A stretch of DNA of 64,000 bases, taken from Rhizobium leguminosarum (GTDB taxonomy: Bacteria; Pseudomonadota; Alphaproteobacteria; Rhizobiales; Rhizobiaceae). The notes under the pieces are model-generated. The model did no database searches. It was not told the origin of the DNA and was given only the letters and a program-made list of their open reading frames with translations. This document shows, piece after piece, positions 27,628 to 37,300 of this stretch. The position numbers and the translations under genes are program-made. Location: positions 2,852,001 through 2,916,000 of the forward strand of contig NZ_CP016286.1 in assembly GCF_001679785.1 (NCBI RefSeq), in the 5' to 3' direction. Each line of letters starts with the position of its first letter. Positions within the stretch are counted from its first letter, which is position 1.

Positions 27628-27831
27628 GAGCGCCCTCCCCCGAGCGGTTTATATCTTGGGTTTATGCTGAAAAGTCTAGCAGACACCAATAATATCCCCT
27701 GCCGGGAAAGTATATTAGAGGTTGTATTACTCTGCTGAATTGAACGCGAATCTCGTGATGGATCGGTGCCGACAGGCCCGGCCTTTCAAATTCCACCGCG
27801 GACATGAAAAAAGCTAACAGTGAGAGATAGA

Positions 27832-28905
27832 ATGAATAGAAGACGTTTCCTCGCCTCGGTTCCGCTCGCTCTGTTGTATGTCCGTACGGGCCAGGCCCTG
27901 GCACAGGTGCCTGCCGCTGCAGGCCTGCGCGTCCTTGCCGACGGGAGGTCGTTCCGATTCGGATCGGCAATCGATTTGCAAAACATCAACGATCCAATCG
28001 CTGCCGGGATCTACATCGACAACGTCAATTCAATAACGCCGCGAAACGAACTGAAGTGGAGTGCGACGGAAAAGAGACCGGGTGTTTTCAGCTTCGGCAG
28101 CGCCGACCGTATGGTTGCATTTGCGCGCAAAAACAACATGAGGGTTTATGGCCACACGCTGATCTGGTATCGCGTCCCGGGCTGGGTGTCTGATATCACC
28201 GACGCAAAGACCATTCAGGCGACGATGAACCGTCATATAAAACAGGTTGTCACTCGCTATAAGAACTCGATCGATGCTTGGGATGTGGTAAACGAACCGT
28301 TGGAGTATGATGCACCGGATCTGCGGGATTGTGTTTTCCGACGCCTTCTTGGCGACGATTATATTCGTATGAGTTTCGACATGGCGCACCAGGCCAATCC
28401 CGGCGCAACGCTGGTCCTCAATGAAACGCATCTGGAGAAAAAATCCGACGTGTTCGAACAGAAGCGCGCGCGCATCCTGAAAATCGTCGAGGATCTCGTC
28501 GCCAAAAAAACGCCGATCAATGCAGTAGGTCTGCAGGCGCATTTCCGCCCCGGCCTCGACCGGATCGATCCGGAAGGAATGGGACGCTTCTGCGCGGCGC
28601 TGAAGGACATGGGTGTCGGCGTTTTCATCACCGAACTGGATGCGTCCTGTCACTTCCTGAACCGCGACAAAGCCTTCACGCCGGCATCCTACGCCGATAT
28701 TTTCAGTGACGTGATTACCGTTGCCGCCGAACATGGTGACTTGAAAGGCGTGACGGTATGGGGCATGTCGGAAAAATACGGCGAGCCCGATGAGAAAGCG
28801 ACCGATCCCGCTGCGGCTTGCACGAAGCGCGTTAATCTTTACGACGAAAACAATGCGCCACGAAGTGCGGTTGATGGGATCCGGCGGGCAATAGAGGCGA
28901 TGTGA
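27832..28905 (+). CDS. pssW: GH10 endoglycanase, PssW-like
   Basis: This 357-residue protein has a twin-arginine-type signal (MNRRRFLASVPLALLYVRTG) and a GH10 barrel. RNELKWSATEKRPGVFSF and VYGHTLIWYRVPGW are followed by the acid/base Glu in DAWDVVNEPLEY and the nucleophile in GVFITELDAS, then VTVWGMSE. GH10 enzymes are usually xylanases. Within the Pss-I cluster of R. leguminosarum a GH10 protein named PssW takes part in exopolysaccharide synthesis, so I use that name with moderate confidence. The start at 27832 is preferred over the GTG at 27820. It probably acts in the periplasm on the growing or exported polymer. Confidence 0.82.
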   Translation: MNRRRFLASVPLALLYVRTGQALAQVPAAAGLRVLADGRSFRFGSAIDLQNINDPIAAGIYIDNVNSITPRNELKWSATEKRPGVFSFGSADRMVAFARKNNMRVYGHTLIWYRVPGWVSDITDAKTIQATMNRHIKQVVTRYKNSIDAWDVVNEPLEYDAPDLRDCVFRRLLGDDYIRMSFDMAHQANPGATLVLNETHLEKKSDVFEQKRARILKIVEDLVAKKTPINAVGLQAHFRPGLDRIDPEGMGRFCAALKDMGVGVFITELDASCHFLNRDKAFTPASYADIFSDVITVAAEHGDLKGVTVWGMSEKYGEPDEKATDPAAACTKRVNLYDENNAPRSAVDGIRRAIEAM

Positions 28906-28936
28906 TGCGCAAGACAACGGAGACGCAAACAGATTC

Positions 28937-30088
28937 ATGAAAAAAGCCGTTATTTATGTGGAAAAATTTTTGCCTGCCAGCCAGGCATTTGTTCTCAACC
29001 AAGCGGTAGCGTTTCGTTCTTTCGAAGCTGAAATTCTTGCTGGCTCGCGAATTTCTTCGGCCCATACAAAAAAATCCACTGTTCCGGTTCATGACATCCG
29101 TCGGTCGCCCGTTGCACGGGCCGGTGAACTGCTTCTGAAAATCCCGCAGATCGGTCTCCCCTTCCTCTTTCCCGCGATCGGAAAAGCCGATCTCGTTCAT
29201 GCCCATTTTGGCAAGAACGGGTATGTCATCGGCCCATTGGCGCGCGCCGCCGGCAAGCCGCTGGTCACGACGTTCCACGGCTTCGATGCCACCTATCGCG
29301 GTGATCCGAAAAAGCCGGGCGGCTTCAATCAGGTGCGTTTCTTCGCCAAGGGCCGGAGCGAGATGGCCGGCTGGAACAGCTGGAACATCGCCGTGTCCGA
29401 TTTCATCCGCGACCGGCTGCTGGCGCTCGGCTTTCGTGCCGAACGCGTCTATCGCCATCACATCGGCATCGATCTCGATCTCTTCAAAATGGAGCCTCGT
29501 CCGCGAAAAAAAGGGCTCGTGGTTTCAATTGCCCGCTTCGTCGACTACAAGGGCCATCGTTTCATGATCGATGCGCTTTCACGGGTGGCCGCCGCCGGCA
29601 CCCCGGTCGAATTCGTCATGGTCGGCCAGGGCCCGTTGAAGGAGGAAATCGAAGCACTGGCGCGTCGTTCCTTGCCAAGCGTCACGATCCATGAAAATCT
29701 GTCGCAGACTGAGATAAGAGATCTGCTCGCCAGTGCGGAGCTTTATCTTCATGGAAGCGTGACCCTCGACAATGGTCACGCCGAAGCTTTCGGCCTCGCC
29801 AATCTAGAGGCGGAAGCCGTCGGTACTCCGGTCGTCGCATTTCGCTCGGGAGGCGTGGGCGAAGCGATCGAAGAGGGGAAAACTGGTTATCTCGTGGAGG
29901 AGCGGGATGTCGCGGGAATGGCGGAGGCGGTCGGAAGGCTGCTCAACGACCAGGCTCTGTGGACAGCCTTTAGCGCGCGGGCACCGCTTCTGGTGGCCGA
30001 GCGTTTCGACTTACGTCGCCAAACGGGGATGCTCGAGGACTATTACAGTTCCGTGCTAGACGAATTTTCCAGCCGGGGTCGGACTTGA
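28937..30088 (+). CDS. GT4 glycosyltransferase
   Basis: A 383-residue GT-B enzyme. The N-terminal half has VYVEKFLPASQAFVLNQAVA and HAHFGKNG; the C-terminal donor domain has LVVSIARFVDYKGHRFMIDA and VMVGQGPLKEEIEAL. SVTLDNGHAEAFGLANLEAE contains the EX7E motif (Glu-Ala-Phe-Gly-Leu, then Glu) that holds the sugar nucleotide in GT4. It resembles WcaL/AmsK-type colanic acid and amylovoran transferases. It starts 31 bases after the GH10 gene and its stop shares one base with the acyltransferase start (TGATG). It is probably one of the repeat-unit transferases; the linkage is unknown. Confidence 0.85.
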   Translation: MKKAVIYVEKFLPASQAFVLNQAVAFRSFEAEILAGSRISSAHTKKSTVPVHDIRRSPVARAGELLLKIPQIGLPFLFPAIGKADLVHAHFGKNGYVIGPLARAAGKPLVTTFHGFDATYRGDPKKPGGFNQVRFFAKGRSEMAGWNSWNIAVSDFIRDRLLALGFRAERVYRHHIGIDLDLFKMEPRPRKKGLVVSIARFVDYKGHRFMIDALSRVAAAGTPVEFVMVGQGPLKEEIEALARRSLPSVTIHENLSQTEIRDLLASAELYLHGSVTLDNGHAEAFGLANLEAEAVGTPVVAFRSGGVGEAIEEGKTGYLVEERDVAGMAEAVGRLLNDQALWTAFSARAPLLVAERFDLRRQTGMLEDYYSSVLDEFSSRGRT

Positions 30089-30594
30089 TGGTGCAGACAG
30101 GAAAAAAGCCGAAGTGGGGACTGAATGTATTTCGGCCGCTGCGGAACAGCATTGTGACGGCCAAATGGCTTTACTATACGAAGTTCTGGGGAATGGACAT
30201 CGATCCGACGGCAAGCTTTTCCTTGAGCGTTCGTTTCGACAAGACCAACCCGAAGGGATTGCATATCGGCGCGGAAACTTACGTCGCCTTTGAGGCTGCG
30301 ATTCTCACCCACGATCTCACACGCGGGCTCTACCTCCACACGAGGATCGGCAAGCGCTGCTTCATCGGCGCCCGCAGCATCATTCTGCCCGGCGTCGAGA
30401 TCGGCGACGAATGTGTCATCGGCTCGGGCTCGGTGGTAACCAAGAACGTGCCGCCGCGCTCGCTCGTGGCGGGAAATCCGGCAAAGATAATCCGCAGCGA
30501 CATCAAGATCATTTCGCGTTACGGACGCATGGCACGCGAAGACGAGACGGTCTCGCAGATCGTGACGCACTTGCCGACTGGAGAAGCACGATGA
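30088..30594 (+). CDS. Hexapeptide-repeat acyltransferase (PssR-like)
   Basis: The 168-residue protein contains left-handed beta-helix repeats: [52 protein letters not shown], ending [10 protein letters not shown], the usual end of LbH O-acetyltransferases. The expected reaction is O-acetylation of a sugar in the lipid-linked repeat with acetyl-CoA. The position before a pyruvyl transferase and flippase matches PssR in the known Pss-I order (R-M-L-K-J), so the assignment is likely. It is coupled to both neighbours (TGATG before, ATGA after). Confidence 0.82.
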   Translation: MVQTGKKPKWGLNVFRPLRNSIVTAKWLYYTKFWGMDIDPTASFSLSVRFDKTNPKGLHIGAETYVAFEAAILTHDLTRGLYLHTRIGKRCFIGARSIILPGVEIGDECVIGSGSVVTKNVPPRSLVAGNPAKIIRSDIKIISRYGRMAREDETVSQIVTHLPTGEAR

Positions 30595-31493
30595 AGATGT
30601 TTGCCTACCGGGGGAAACACGAGAATTTTGGCGACGAACTGAACCATTGGCTCTGGGAGCGTCTGCTGCCCGGCTTCTTCGATGAGGACGAAAGCCAGCT
30701 CTTTCTCGGCATCGGCTCGATCCTCTACGACAATTTCGACCCGAACATGCAGAAGATCGTCTTCGGCTCGGGTTACGGTGGCTACACCAACCCGCCGAAA
30801 GTCGACGGCAACTGGACGTTCTATTTCGTGCGCGGAAAGAAGACCGCCGAGGTCCTCGGCATCGATCCGAGCTACGCCATCGGCGATTCGGGCATCCTCA
30901 CGCGCAGCTGCTGGGATGCGAAAAGCATCGAAAAGCGTTACCCGGTCTCCTTCATGCCGCACTACGAAAGCGCCATGTACGGCAGTTGGGATAAGGTTTG
31001 CGAACTCGCAGGCATTCACTATATCGATCCGCGCTGGCCGGTGGAAAAGGTTCTGACCGAAATCAGCGCATCGCATAAAGTGGTCTCCGAGGCGATGCAT
31101 GGCTGCATTATCTCAGACGCGTTGCGCGTTCCCTGGCGGGCGATTCGACCGATCGCGCCGGGGAACCGAGCCAAGTGGTACGATTGGGCAAGTGCGCTTG
31201 ATCTGGAGATCGACTTCGACCCGATCGGCCCGTCAAACGTCGTCGAAGCAGGCGCATCACTGGTACGGAACAACACCTATCTTTTGAAGAACATAACGTT
31301 CCGCCACCGCCGCATCCGGCAGCTCACCGGCAATTATGTCTTCGGGTCGACGGTCAAGACGCTGCAACGGGTAGCAGAGAAGCCGGGACAACTGAGTTCC
31401 GACGAGTCCATGGTAAATGCGCACAACAGAATGCTGCTGGAACTGGATCGGCTGAAGCAGGATTTTTCCAAGAAAGCGGCAAGCGTCCTGTGA
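30591..31493 (+). CDS. pssM: Polysaccharide pyruvyl transferase (PssM-like)
   Basis: From the ATG at 30591 (GGAGA upstream, four-base overlap with the acyltransferase) there are 300 residues. Family signs are [55 protein letters not shown] and [19 protein letters not shown], typical of ExoV/PssM ketal pyruvyl transferases. It would move pyruvate from phosphoenolpyruvate to a terminal sugar of the repeat. The name pssM rests on order before the flippase and a second pyruvyl transferase; swapping with pssK is possible. The tail ends in a coiled-coil-like segment. Confidence 0.78.
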   Translation: MKMFAYRGKHENFGDELNHWLWERLLPGFFDEDESQLFLGIGSILYDNFDPNMQKIVFGSGYGGYTNPPKVDGNWTFYFVRGKKTAEVLGIDPSYAIGDSGILTRSCWDAKSIEKRYPVSFMPHYESAMYGSWDKVCELAGIHYIDPRWPVEKVLTEISASHKVVSEAMHGCIISDALRVPWRAIRPIAPGNRAKWYDWASALDLEIDFDPIGPSNVVEAGASLVRNNTYLLKNITFRHRRIRQLTGNYVFGSTVKTLQRVAEKPGQLSSDESMVNAHNRMLLELDRLKQDFSKKAASVL

Positions 31494-31644
31494 CCCTGCA
31501 AACCCGATTCGTGACGAGGCGATAAGGCATGATCCTTTCTAACTTCATCAACCCCCTCTCTTCCCGCAAGGGGGAGAAATACTTTGGATGGGCGCTCGGC
31601 CCGCTTCAACGGTCAGTGTCCTTGACGTGCGGAGCCGTTCGACC

Positions 31645-33147
31645 ATGAGCAGTGTTACCGACCGGCTGATCCAGGGCAGCATGTGGCTGAGCCTGTCCCG
31701 CGCCATCGTCAACGGGCTTTCGGCGCTCAGCACCTTCGTTCTCGCCTGGTACCTCGCCCCGTCCGATTTCGGTCTCGTTGCCATTGCAACGACGATCCAG
31801 ATCATTCTGAGTTCCGTCACCGAACTCTCGCTCAATCAGGCGCTCATCCGCCACGAGGACCCGAGCGAGGTTCATTTCAGCGCGGTTTGGACGCTGAGCG
31901 TGACAAGAAGCGCGATCCTGGCTTTGCTGTTTGCCGCCAGTGCCTTTCCAATTGCCGAGTTTTATAACGAGCCCCGGCTGACAAGCGTCATGCTGGCTTT
32001 GAGTTTCAGCTTGCTCCTGAGCGGCCTGGCCAATCCACGTCGCGTCATGCTCCAGCGTGATCTGATCTTCTGGCAGGAATTCGTTCTCAACGTATCGCAA
32101 AAGCTGGTCGGCTTCGTCGTGACGGTGGCAATCGCTGCGATCTACCAGAGCTATTGGGCGCTTGTTCTTGGCACCCTCGCCTATCAGATTACCAATATCA
32201 TCGTTTCCTATACCGTCTTGCCGTTCTGGCCGCGCGTAACCTTCCGGCATGCGCGGGAATTGTTTTCGTTCTCGCTCTGGCTGACGGCAGGACAGATCGT
32301 CAACACGCTGAACTGGCGGATCGAATATCTGCTGATCGGCAAGATGTTGGGAGCCACGCAGCTAGGCCACTATACCGTCGGCAACACCCTTTCGACGCTG
32401 CCGACCCGTGAGGCCACGGCACCATTGAACCAGACGATTTATCCGGGCTTTTCCAGAGTGCGCAACGACCCGGTCCGGCTGATCGCAGCCTATCAGCGCG
32501 CGCAGGCTCTTTTGGCTGCAGTGGCGCTTCCGGCTGGAATCGGCATGGCGGTCGTGGCTGATCCATTGATGCGGCTCGCCTTGGGAGAGAAATGGATTCC
32601 CGCCATCTTTATCGTCCAGGCGCTTGCATCGGTCTTTGCTCTGCAGACGCTCGGTTCACTCGTCCAGCCGTTGGGCATGGCAAAGGGTCATACCAAGTTG
32701 CTGTTCATCCGCGACGCCCAGATGCTGGTGGTCCGCGTTCCCATCATCATCGTCGGCCTGATGATTGCCGGACTTCCAGGCGTCGTTTATGCGCGTGTGT
32801 TGACGGGTCTGATTTCCACCGCGGTCAATATGCTTCTCGTCAAGCGGCTGATCGGCCTGCCGTTCTTCCAGCAACTCGGGGCCAACTTCCGCGCGCTTGC
32901 CAGCGTCGCATTGATGGCCGCCGGCGTCTGGGGACTGTCACATCTCCTGAACATGCCGACCGATAAGCTGGGCCTGGCTCTCCATCTGGCCATACTGGTG
33001 ATCACCGGCGGTATTCTCTATGTCGGTTCCAGCTTTGTCCTTTGGCTCGCGATGAAAAAGCCAAATGGCCCGGAAACCGAAGTTCAGCGTATCTTTGTCA
33101 AGTTCCTGTCAAAAGCCAAACGTATGGCCTTACCCAAATCGGCCTAA
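31645..33147 (+). CDS. pssL: Wzx-type polysaccharide flippase (PssL-like)
   Basis: The frame is open from 31588; I prefer the ATG at 31645 (GGAGCC upstream), giving 500 residues with about 12-14 membrane helices. The start VTDRLIQGSMWLSLSRAIVN and WYLAPSDFGLVAIATTIQII are typical of the WzxC/PST branch. Later ATAPLNQTIYPGFSRVRNDP resembles the loop motif of this branch. Such proteins flip undecaprenyl-linked repeat units across the inner membrane. Pyruvyl transferases on both sides match the known pssM-pssL-pssK order. About 150 bases separate it from the preceding gene. Confidence 0.83.
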   Translation: MSSVTDRLIQGSMWLSLSRAIVNGLSALSTFVLAWYLAPSDFGLVAIATTIQIILSSVTELSLNQALIRHEDPSEVHFSAVWTLSVTRSAILALLFAASAFPIAEFYNEPRLTSVMLALSFSLLLSGLANPRRVMLQRDLIFWQEFVLNVSQKLVGFVVTVAIAAIYQSYWALVLGTLAYQITNIIVSYTVLPFWPRVTFRHARELFSFSLWLTAGQIVNTLNWRIEYLLIGKMLGATQLGHYTVGNTLSTLPTREATAPLNQTIYPGFSRVRNDPVRLIAAYQRAQALLAAVALPAGIGMAVVADPLMRLALGEKWIPAIFIVQALASVFALQTLGSLVQPLGMAKGHTKLLFIRDAQMLVVRVPIIIVGLMIAGLPGVVYARVLTGLISTAVNMLLVKRLIGLPFFQQLGANFRALASVALMAAGVWGLSHLLNMPTDKLGLALHLAILVITGGILYVGSSFVLWLAMKKPNGPETEVQRIFVKFLSKAKRMALPKSA

Positions 33148-33179
33148 AAGCTAAAACGAACATCAACAAGAGAGGCAGA

Positions 33180-34184
33180 ATGACCAGCCAATCCAGAACG
33201 GAGCTGATCGCAAAACTTAATGGTATGATCCATGATTGCCTGAAAGACTATGTCTCACGCGATGAACCGCTTGCAATCCTTGATTTCCCCGACATCCGCA
33301 ATTGCGGCGACTCCGCAATCTGGCTGGGCGAAATGGCCTATCTGAAGGATCGCTTCGGCAAACGCCCGGACTATGTTTCGAGAACGGCGGACTTCTCCGC
33401 AGATGAGCTGAAAAAGCGCGTGCCGACCGGTCCGATTTTCATTCATGGCGGCGGCAATTTCGGCGACATCTGGGTTTCCCATCAGGATTTCCGCGAAGCC
33501 ATCATGGAGCGTTTCCCGGATCGGCAGATCGTCCAGTTCCCGCAGTCTATCCACTACAGTTCACCTGAGCGCATCGAGCAATCCGCACGCGCAATCGCGC
33601 GTCATAAGAATTTTGTCCTGCTCGTGCGCGATGAAGAATCGAAGGAATTTTCCGAGAAGCACTTCGATTGCACCGTCCGGCTTTGCCCCGACATGGCCTT
33701 CGCCATCGGGCCGCTGCCGGACAGGGCAACGCAAATCTCCGTCCTCGCCATGCTGCGAGAGGATGCGGAACGGGTTGGCGGCACCGATCGCAAGATCCCT
33801 TCCGATATTCCCGTGGAAGATTGGATCACCGAGTCGAAACGCAAGGTTGATATCGCCAAGAAGTTGGGGGCAGCTTCGGCTTTCCTGGCACTGAAGCCGA
33901 GCGAAGTGGCATTGCGCAAGCTGGACGCCGCAGCGCACAACCGCTTCGAGCGCGGCATCAGCCAGATTTCACGCGCTCGCGCCATCGTTACCGATCGCCT
34001 GCATGTCCATATCTGCTCGCTGCTGCTTGGCCGGCCGCATGCCGTATTGGACAACAGCTACGGAAAGATCCGCCGCTTCATGAATGCCTTCTCCGGCGGG
34101 ACCGACCTTTCATACAAGGCAACATCGCTTGAAGATGGAATCGAGTGGGCGCGTCACCAGGCCGGGCAAGGAGCGCGCGGATGA
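33180..34184 (+). CDS. pssK: Polysaccharide pyruvyl transferase (PssK-like)
   Basis: The ATG at 33180 follows AGAGGCAG by a few bases and gives 334 residues. FPDIRNCGDSAIWLGEMAYL, FIHGGGNFGDIW, IVQFPQSIHYSS and VRLCPDMAFAIG are hallmarks of this family, and ISRARAIVTDRLHVHICSLL carries the conserved His. It would add a pyruvyl ketal to the exopolysaccharide repeat, most likely on a different sugar from the PssM-like enzyme. The GGG(N)FGD loop and DRLH motif support activity. It lies 32 bases after the flippase gene. Confidence 0.8.
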   Translation: MTSQSRTELIAKLNGMIHDCLKDYVSRDEPLAILDFPDIRNCGDSAIWLGEMAYLKDRFGKRPDYVSRTADFSADELKKRVPTGPIFIHGGGNFGDIWVSHQDFREAIMERFPDRQIVQFPQSIHYSSPERIEQSARAIARHKNFVLLVRDEESKEFSEKHFDCTVRLCPDMAFAIGPLPDRATQISVLAMLREDAERVGGTDRKIPSDIPVEDWITESKRKVDIAKKLGAASAFLALKPSEVALRKLDAAAHNRFERGISQISRARAIVTDRLHVHICSLLLGRPHAVLDNSYGKIRRFMNAFSGGTDLSYKATSLEDGIEWARHQAGQGARG

Positions 34185-34223
34185 CAGAGACGCTGCCCGC
34201 TTGCAGGATCAGGAGGTAATCCG

Positions 34224-35045
34224 ATGACACTTGTCACCTTCATTATCCCGGTCCGACATCAGGACAATGCCCGCGACTGGAGCAGGTTGAAGGCAAATCT
34301 GACCCAGACCGTGGCTTCCATTTCCAACCAGACCAATGGGGACTGGCGCGGCATTATCGTGGCAAACGAAGGCGCCGATCTGCCTGACCTGCCGGAAAAA
34401 TTCTCCGCCGTGCGTGTCACCTTTCCGCCGAACGACCTGCATGAGCTTGGAAAGGGCAGCAAGGAAGACTTCCTTGATGCCTTCCGGGCAGACAAAGGCC
34501 GTCGCGTTCTGAGCGGCATGTTGAACGCCACCGACAGTCGCTTCTTCATGATTGTCGATGACGACGATTTCGTCAGTTCACGAATCGTTCAACACGTCTC
34601 CGAAAATCGGGACGCCAACGGATGGACGATCGACCATGGTTATATCTGGGACGATGGCGGCAACTTCCTGTTTGGCCATGACGACTTCAGCCATCTCTGC
34701 GGTACCTCATTGATCATTCGTGCCGATCTCTACGAACTGCCGGAACGCTTTGAGGATGCTTCGCTCGATTGGATCAAGTCGATGCTGGGCAGCCATGTCC
34801 GCATAGCGGATATTCTTGCGCAACGCGGAGCGCCGCTCACGAAGCTTCCCTTTCGCGGGGCGGTCTATCGGGTCGCCCACGGGGGATCGCATAGTCAGGC
34901 ACCGAGCCTGCTGCGACAGTATTTCCTGAACCGCGGCGTACTCACCAAACCGCAACGGTGGTTGCGCAATCTTCGCAAGCTGAGGATAGTCGGCGAGGGT
35001 CACAGGCGCGAGTTTTTCGGTAAGACGCGGTCGAACCCCGCGTAA
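34224..35045 (+). CDS. GT2-like galactosyltransferase (PssJ-like)
   Basis: A 273-residue protein beginning VTFIIPVRHQDNARDW. The metal site is FMIVDDDDFVS, and GYIWDDGGNFLFGHDDF and FRGAVYRVAHGGSHS follow. The short, divergent GT-A fold and the place right after the PssK-like gene match PssJ, described as a terminal galactosyltransferase of R. leguminosarum exopolysaccharide. The assignment rests mostly on order. It starts 39 bases after the pyruvyl transferase gene, with AGGAGG just before. Confidence 0.68.
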   Translation: MTLVTFIIPVRHQDNARDWSRLKANLTQTVASISNQTNGDWRGIIVANEGADLPDLPEKFSAVRVTFPPNDLHELGKGSKEDFLDAFRADKGRRVLSGMLNATDSRFFMIVDDDDFVSSRIVQHVSENRDANGWTIDHGYIWDDGGNFLFGHDDFSHLCGTSLIIRADLYELPERFEDASLDWIKSMLGSHVRIADILAQRGAPLTKLPFRGAVYRVAHGGSHSQAPSLLRQYFLNRGVLTKPQRWLRNLRKLRIVGEGHRREFFGKTRSNPA

Positions 35046-35128
35046 GCGTCGATCCCATTCGAACATCGCACAGGCGGTCAAAATATGAAGCTCTTCTCTT
35101 TCGACTTCACCAAGAGGGTTGTTAACTG

Positions 35129-36073
35129 ATGTCGGATCTATTGGTCAGCGTGCTCTTTTCATCCTACAATGGCGCCAGCCGCCGGCTGCGCCATACTTTG
35201 GATTCCTTGGTGCGCCAGGAGCTTCCCCATGATCGGTGGGAACTGATAGCCGTCGACAACAATAGCAATGACGGCACGTTTGATCTTTTGCAAACCTATA
35301 GCGACGAGCTTCCCATCACCATCCTGCAGCAGCGCAAGCCGGGAAAGTCCGGCGCGCTGAATATGGCCTTGGATCGGGTGAAGGGGGATCTCGTCGTCTT
35401 TACGGACGACGATGTTCGTGCCGAACCGAACTGGCTGAAAGCGATCGTCGACTGCGCCGCAGCCCATCCGAGTTATGGCGTCTTCGGCGGCAGAATCGTC
35501 CCTGAATGGGAGCAAGAACCAAAAGACAGGTTTATCGAATGGATTCCGATGGGATCCACCTTTGCGATAGTCGATGACACCCAAAGCGGACCGTGTGACC
35601 CGACGAAAGTCTGGGGCCCGAATACGATCGTCCGGCGAGAGCTGCTCGGAACAAGCGTGCGCTACCGCGAAGATATCGGTCCTCTTCCCGGAAAGATTTT
35701 TGCCATGGGTGAAGATGCGGAAATCATCATTCGCCTGGCGGCCAATGGCGCCAAGTCCTATCGATGCGCCGAGGCCGTGGTCCATCATTGGATTCCGGCA
35801 TCAAGCGTGACGGAGGATTGGGTACAGAAAAGAGGCGAGCGGCTTGGCTACGGCATGCCGGCGCTCTTTCCAGACGAGGTGCCTGGAGGGGTGAGGTTAA
35901 GCGGAGTTCCGCTTCCGACTTGGATCGAAAGCGCACAATGGGCTTTCCGGGCAGCAATGCTTTATCTCATGCCGCGATCGAAGAAACGTTTTTGGGCGAT
36001 CTGGAAATATTACTACATGCGCGGCTATCGCGCCGGAATTCGCCGATACGTTACTCAGACGATGACACAGTAA
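35129..36073 (+). CDS. GT2 glycosyltransferase, first copy of a tandem pair (PssI-like)
   Basis: The 314-residue enzyme starts LLVSVLFSSYNGASRRLRHT. VAVDNNSNDGTFDLL binds the nucleotide, VVFTDDDVRAEPNW holds the metal site, and MGEDAEIIIRLA provides the catalytic ED. It matches the gene at 37301 over the full length, including RREDIGPLPG-like and KKRFWAIWKYYYMRGYRAG blocks, so they are recent paralogues. The order next to the PssJ-like gene suggests PssI. Donor and acceptor are unknown. A decayed copy of another GT2 gene start follows directly downstream. Confidence 0.85.
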   Translation: MSDLLVSVLFSSYNGASRRLRHTLDSLVRQELPHDRWELIAVDNNSNDGTFDLLQTYSDELPITILQQRKPGKSGALNMALDRVKGDLVVFTDDDVRAEPNWLKAIVDCAAAHPSYGVFGGRIVPEWEQEPKDRFIEWIPMGSTFAIVDDTQSGPCDPTKVWGPNTIVRRELLGTSVRYREDIGPLPGKIFAMGEDAEIIIRLAANGAKSYRCAEAVVHHWIPASSVTEDWVQKRGERLGYGMPALFPDEVPGGVRLSGVPLPTWIESAQWAFRAAMLYLMPRSKKRFWAIWKYYYMRGYRAGIRRYVTQTMTQ

Positions 36074-36190
36074 TTCATTGCCGAGGAGGCAGTAATTTAA
36101 AATCTACGGTGCCCATCAGCAATTTATGGCAGTATGCGGCCACGCAGCGACAGCGTTCTATGGCAGGCCAAGTCATCGGTAAGGCGTGAC
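36074..36190 (+). pseudogene. Stub of the GT2 gene at 38272, left by tandem duplication
   Basis: After the stop of the GT2 gene at 35129, the sequence GAGGAGGCAGTAATTTAAAA and about 90 following bases align with GCAGGAGGTGGTGCATTGAA and onward at 38256. Translated, LKSTVPISNLWQYAATQRQR parallels LKLSVLINNFNYGQYLRPCI, the start of the GT2 at 38272. Homology fades by about 36180. The ribosome site survives, but the start codon has become a TAA-containing stretch, so nothing is expressed. Confidence 0.7.
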
Positions 36191-36240
36191 CCAATCCGCA
36201 CTGGGGAGCGATCAGACCAAAATGAGGTCCGGAGCATCAA

Positions 36241-37209
36241 ATGAGCAAAGTCAAGGTCACAATACTGTTCTCAACTTATAACGGCGAGAAAACCCTGCCA
36301 ACGATGCTTGACGCACTATGCGCTTCGACCCTACCGAAGGAAGAATGGAAAATCGTAGCAGTCGACAACAACAGCAGCGACAACACTGCATCAGTCTTGA
36401 ATTCCTTTAAGGCGCGGCTTCCACTGGAAGTTTATTTTGAGCTAAAACAAGGCAAACAACACGCATTGACTTTGGGCTTCCGCCATCTGGAGGGCGAACT
36501 CGTCATTTTAACCGATGACGACGTCATTCCCGCGCCGGATTGGATCGAGCAGTTTCTCACCTTAGCGGATCAGCAGCCACAGTTTGCCATATTCGGCGGC
36601 CTAATAACGCCCGAATGGGAGGAAAGGCCGGCATCGTGGCTCATCAAATACGGGCATCTGGGGATTCTTTATGCGCTAAATGACGGTTTACCCGAGGGGC
36701 CGATTTCAGCGGCATTGATATCTGGGCCGAATTCGGCCTTCCGTCGTTCCATTTTAGGATCCGGTTATATCGTTCACGACGGCCTCGGCCCGGATGCCAC
36801 TGTCGCTCAGTTCCCCATGGGCGAGGATACTGCTTTCGCTCTCAGGTTGGAGAAGAATGGAGCCAAGGCTTTTCACTCGCGACGTCCCGGGGTTCGGCAC
36901 ATTGTCAGGAAGGGCTATGTGAACGAAGGCTGGGTTTTGCGGCGCGGCGAGCGTTATGGCATGGGCTTGGTTATCGTTCGGCCGGACCTCTTCGACAGCA
37001 AAACGAAAATTGGCGGACTGCCCATCGCTAGCGCCTTGAGATGGCTTCTGATGGTGCCGGCCAGCGTTGTCGTCAAGAGATTTCCGCCAAGCGGCGTTCG
37101 CTTCAAATTGCTCTGGGCGCAGTCGGTGAGACAGGGGATCCTGCGGCAATTTCTCAAGCAGCGATCTACGATGAATAAAACGATCTACTCTCAGGTGGGT
37201 GCCAAATGA
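36241..37209 (+). CDS. GT2 glycosyltransferase (PssH-like)
   Basis: This 322-residue GT2 enzyme lies between the two tandem copies: VTILFSTYNGEKTLPTMLDA, VAVDNNSSDNTASVL, LVILTDDDVIPAPDW and FPMGEDTAFALRLEKNG. It shares the general plan of its neighbours but is clearly less similar to them than they are to each other. Codon use is somewhat more relaxed (more A/T in third positions) than in the flanking copies. The order suggests PssH. A 51-base gap and a four-codon AT-richer leader precede it. Confidence 0.82.
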   Translation: MSKVKVTILFSTYNGEKTLPTMLDALCASTLPKEEWKIVAVDNNSSDNTASVLNSFKARLPLEVYFELKQGKQHALTLGFRHLEGELVILTDDDVIPAPDWIEQFLTLADQQPQFAIFGGLITPEWEERPASWLIKYGHLGILYALNDGLPEGPISAALISGPNSAFRRSILGSGYIVHDGLGPDATVAQFPMGEDTAFALRLEKNGAKAFHSRRPGVRHIVRKGYVNEGWVLRRGERYGMGLVIVRPDLFDSKTKIGGLPIASALRWLLMVPASVVVKRFPPSGVRFKLLWAQSVRQGILRQFLKQRSTMNKTIYSQVGAK

Positions 37210-37300
37210 CGAAAGTACTAAACCGCGGCATCGACAGGAAGTGCTCCAACTGCGGAGGCAGCGGGCAGGATTTTCGCACGTCAGGAGGCGAGTGGGTTTG

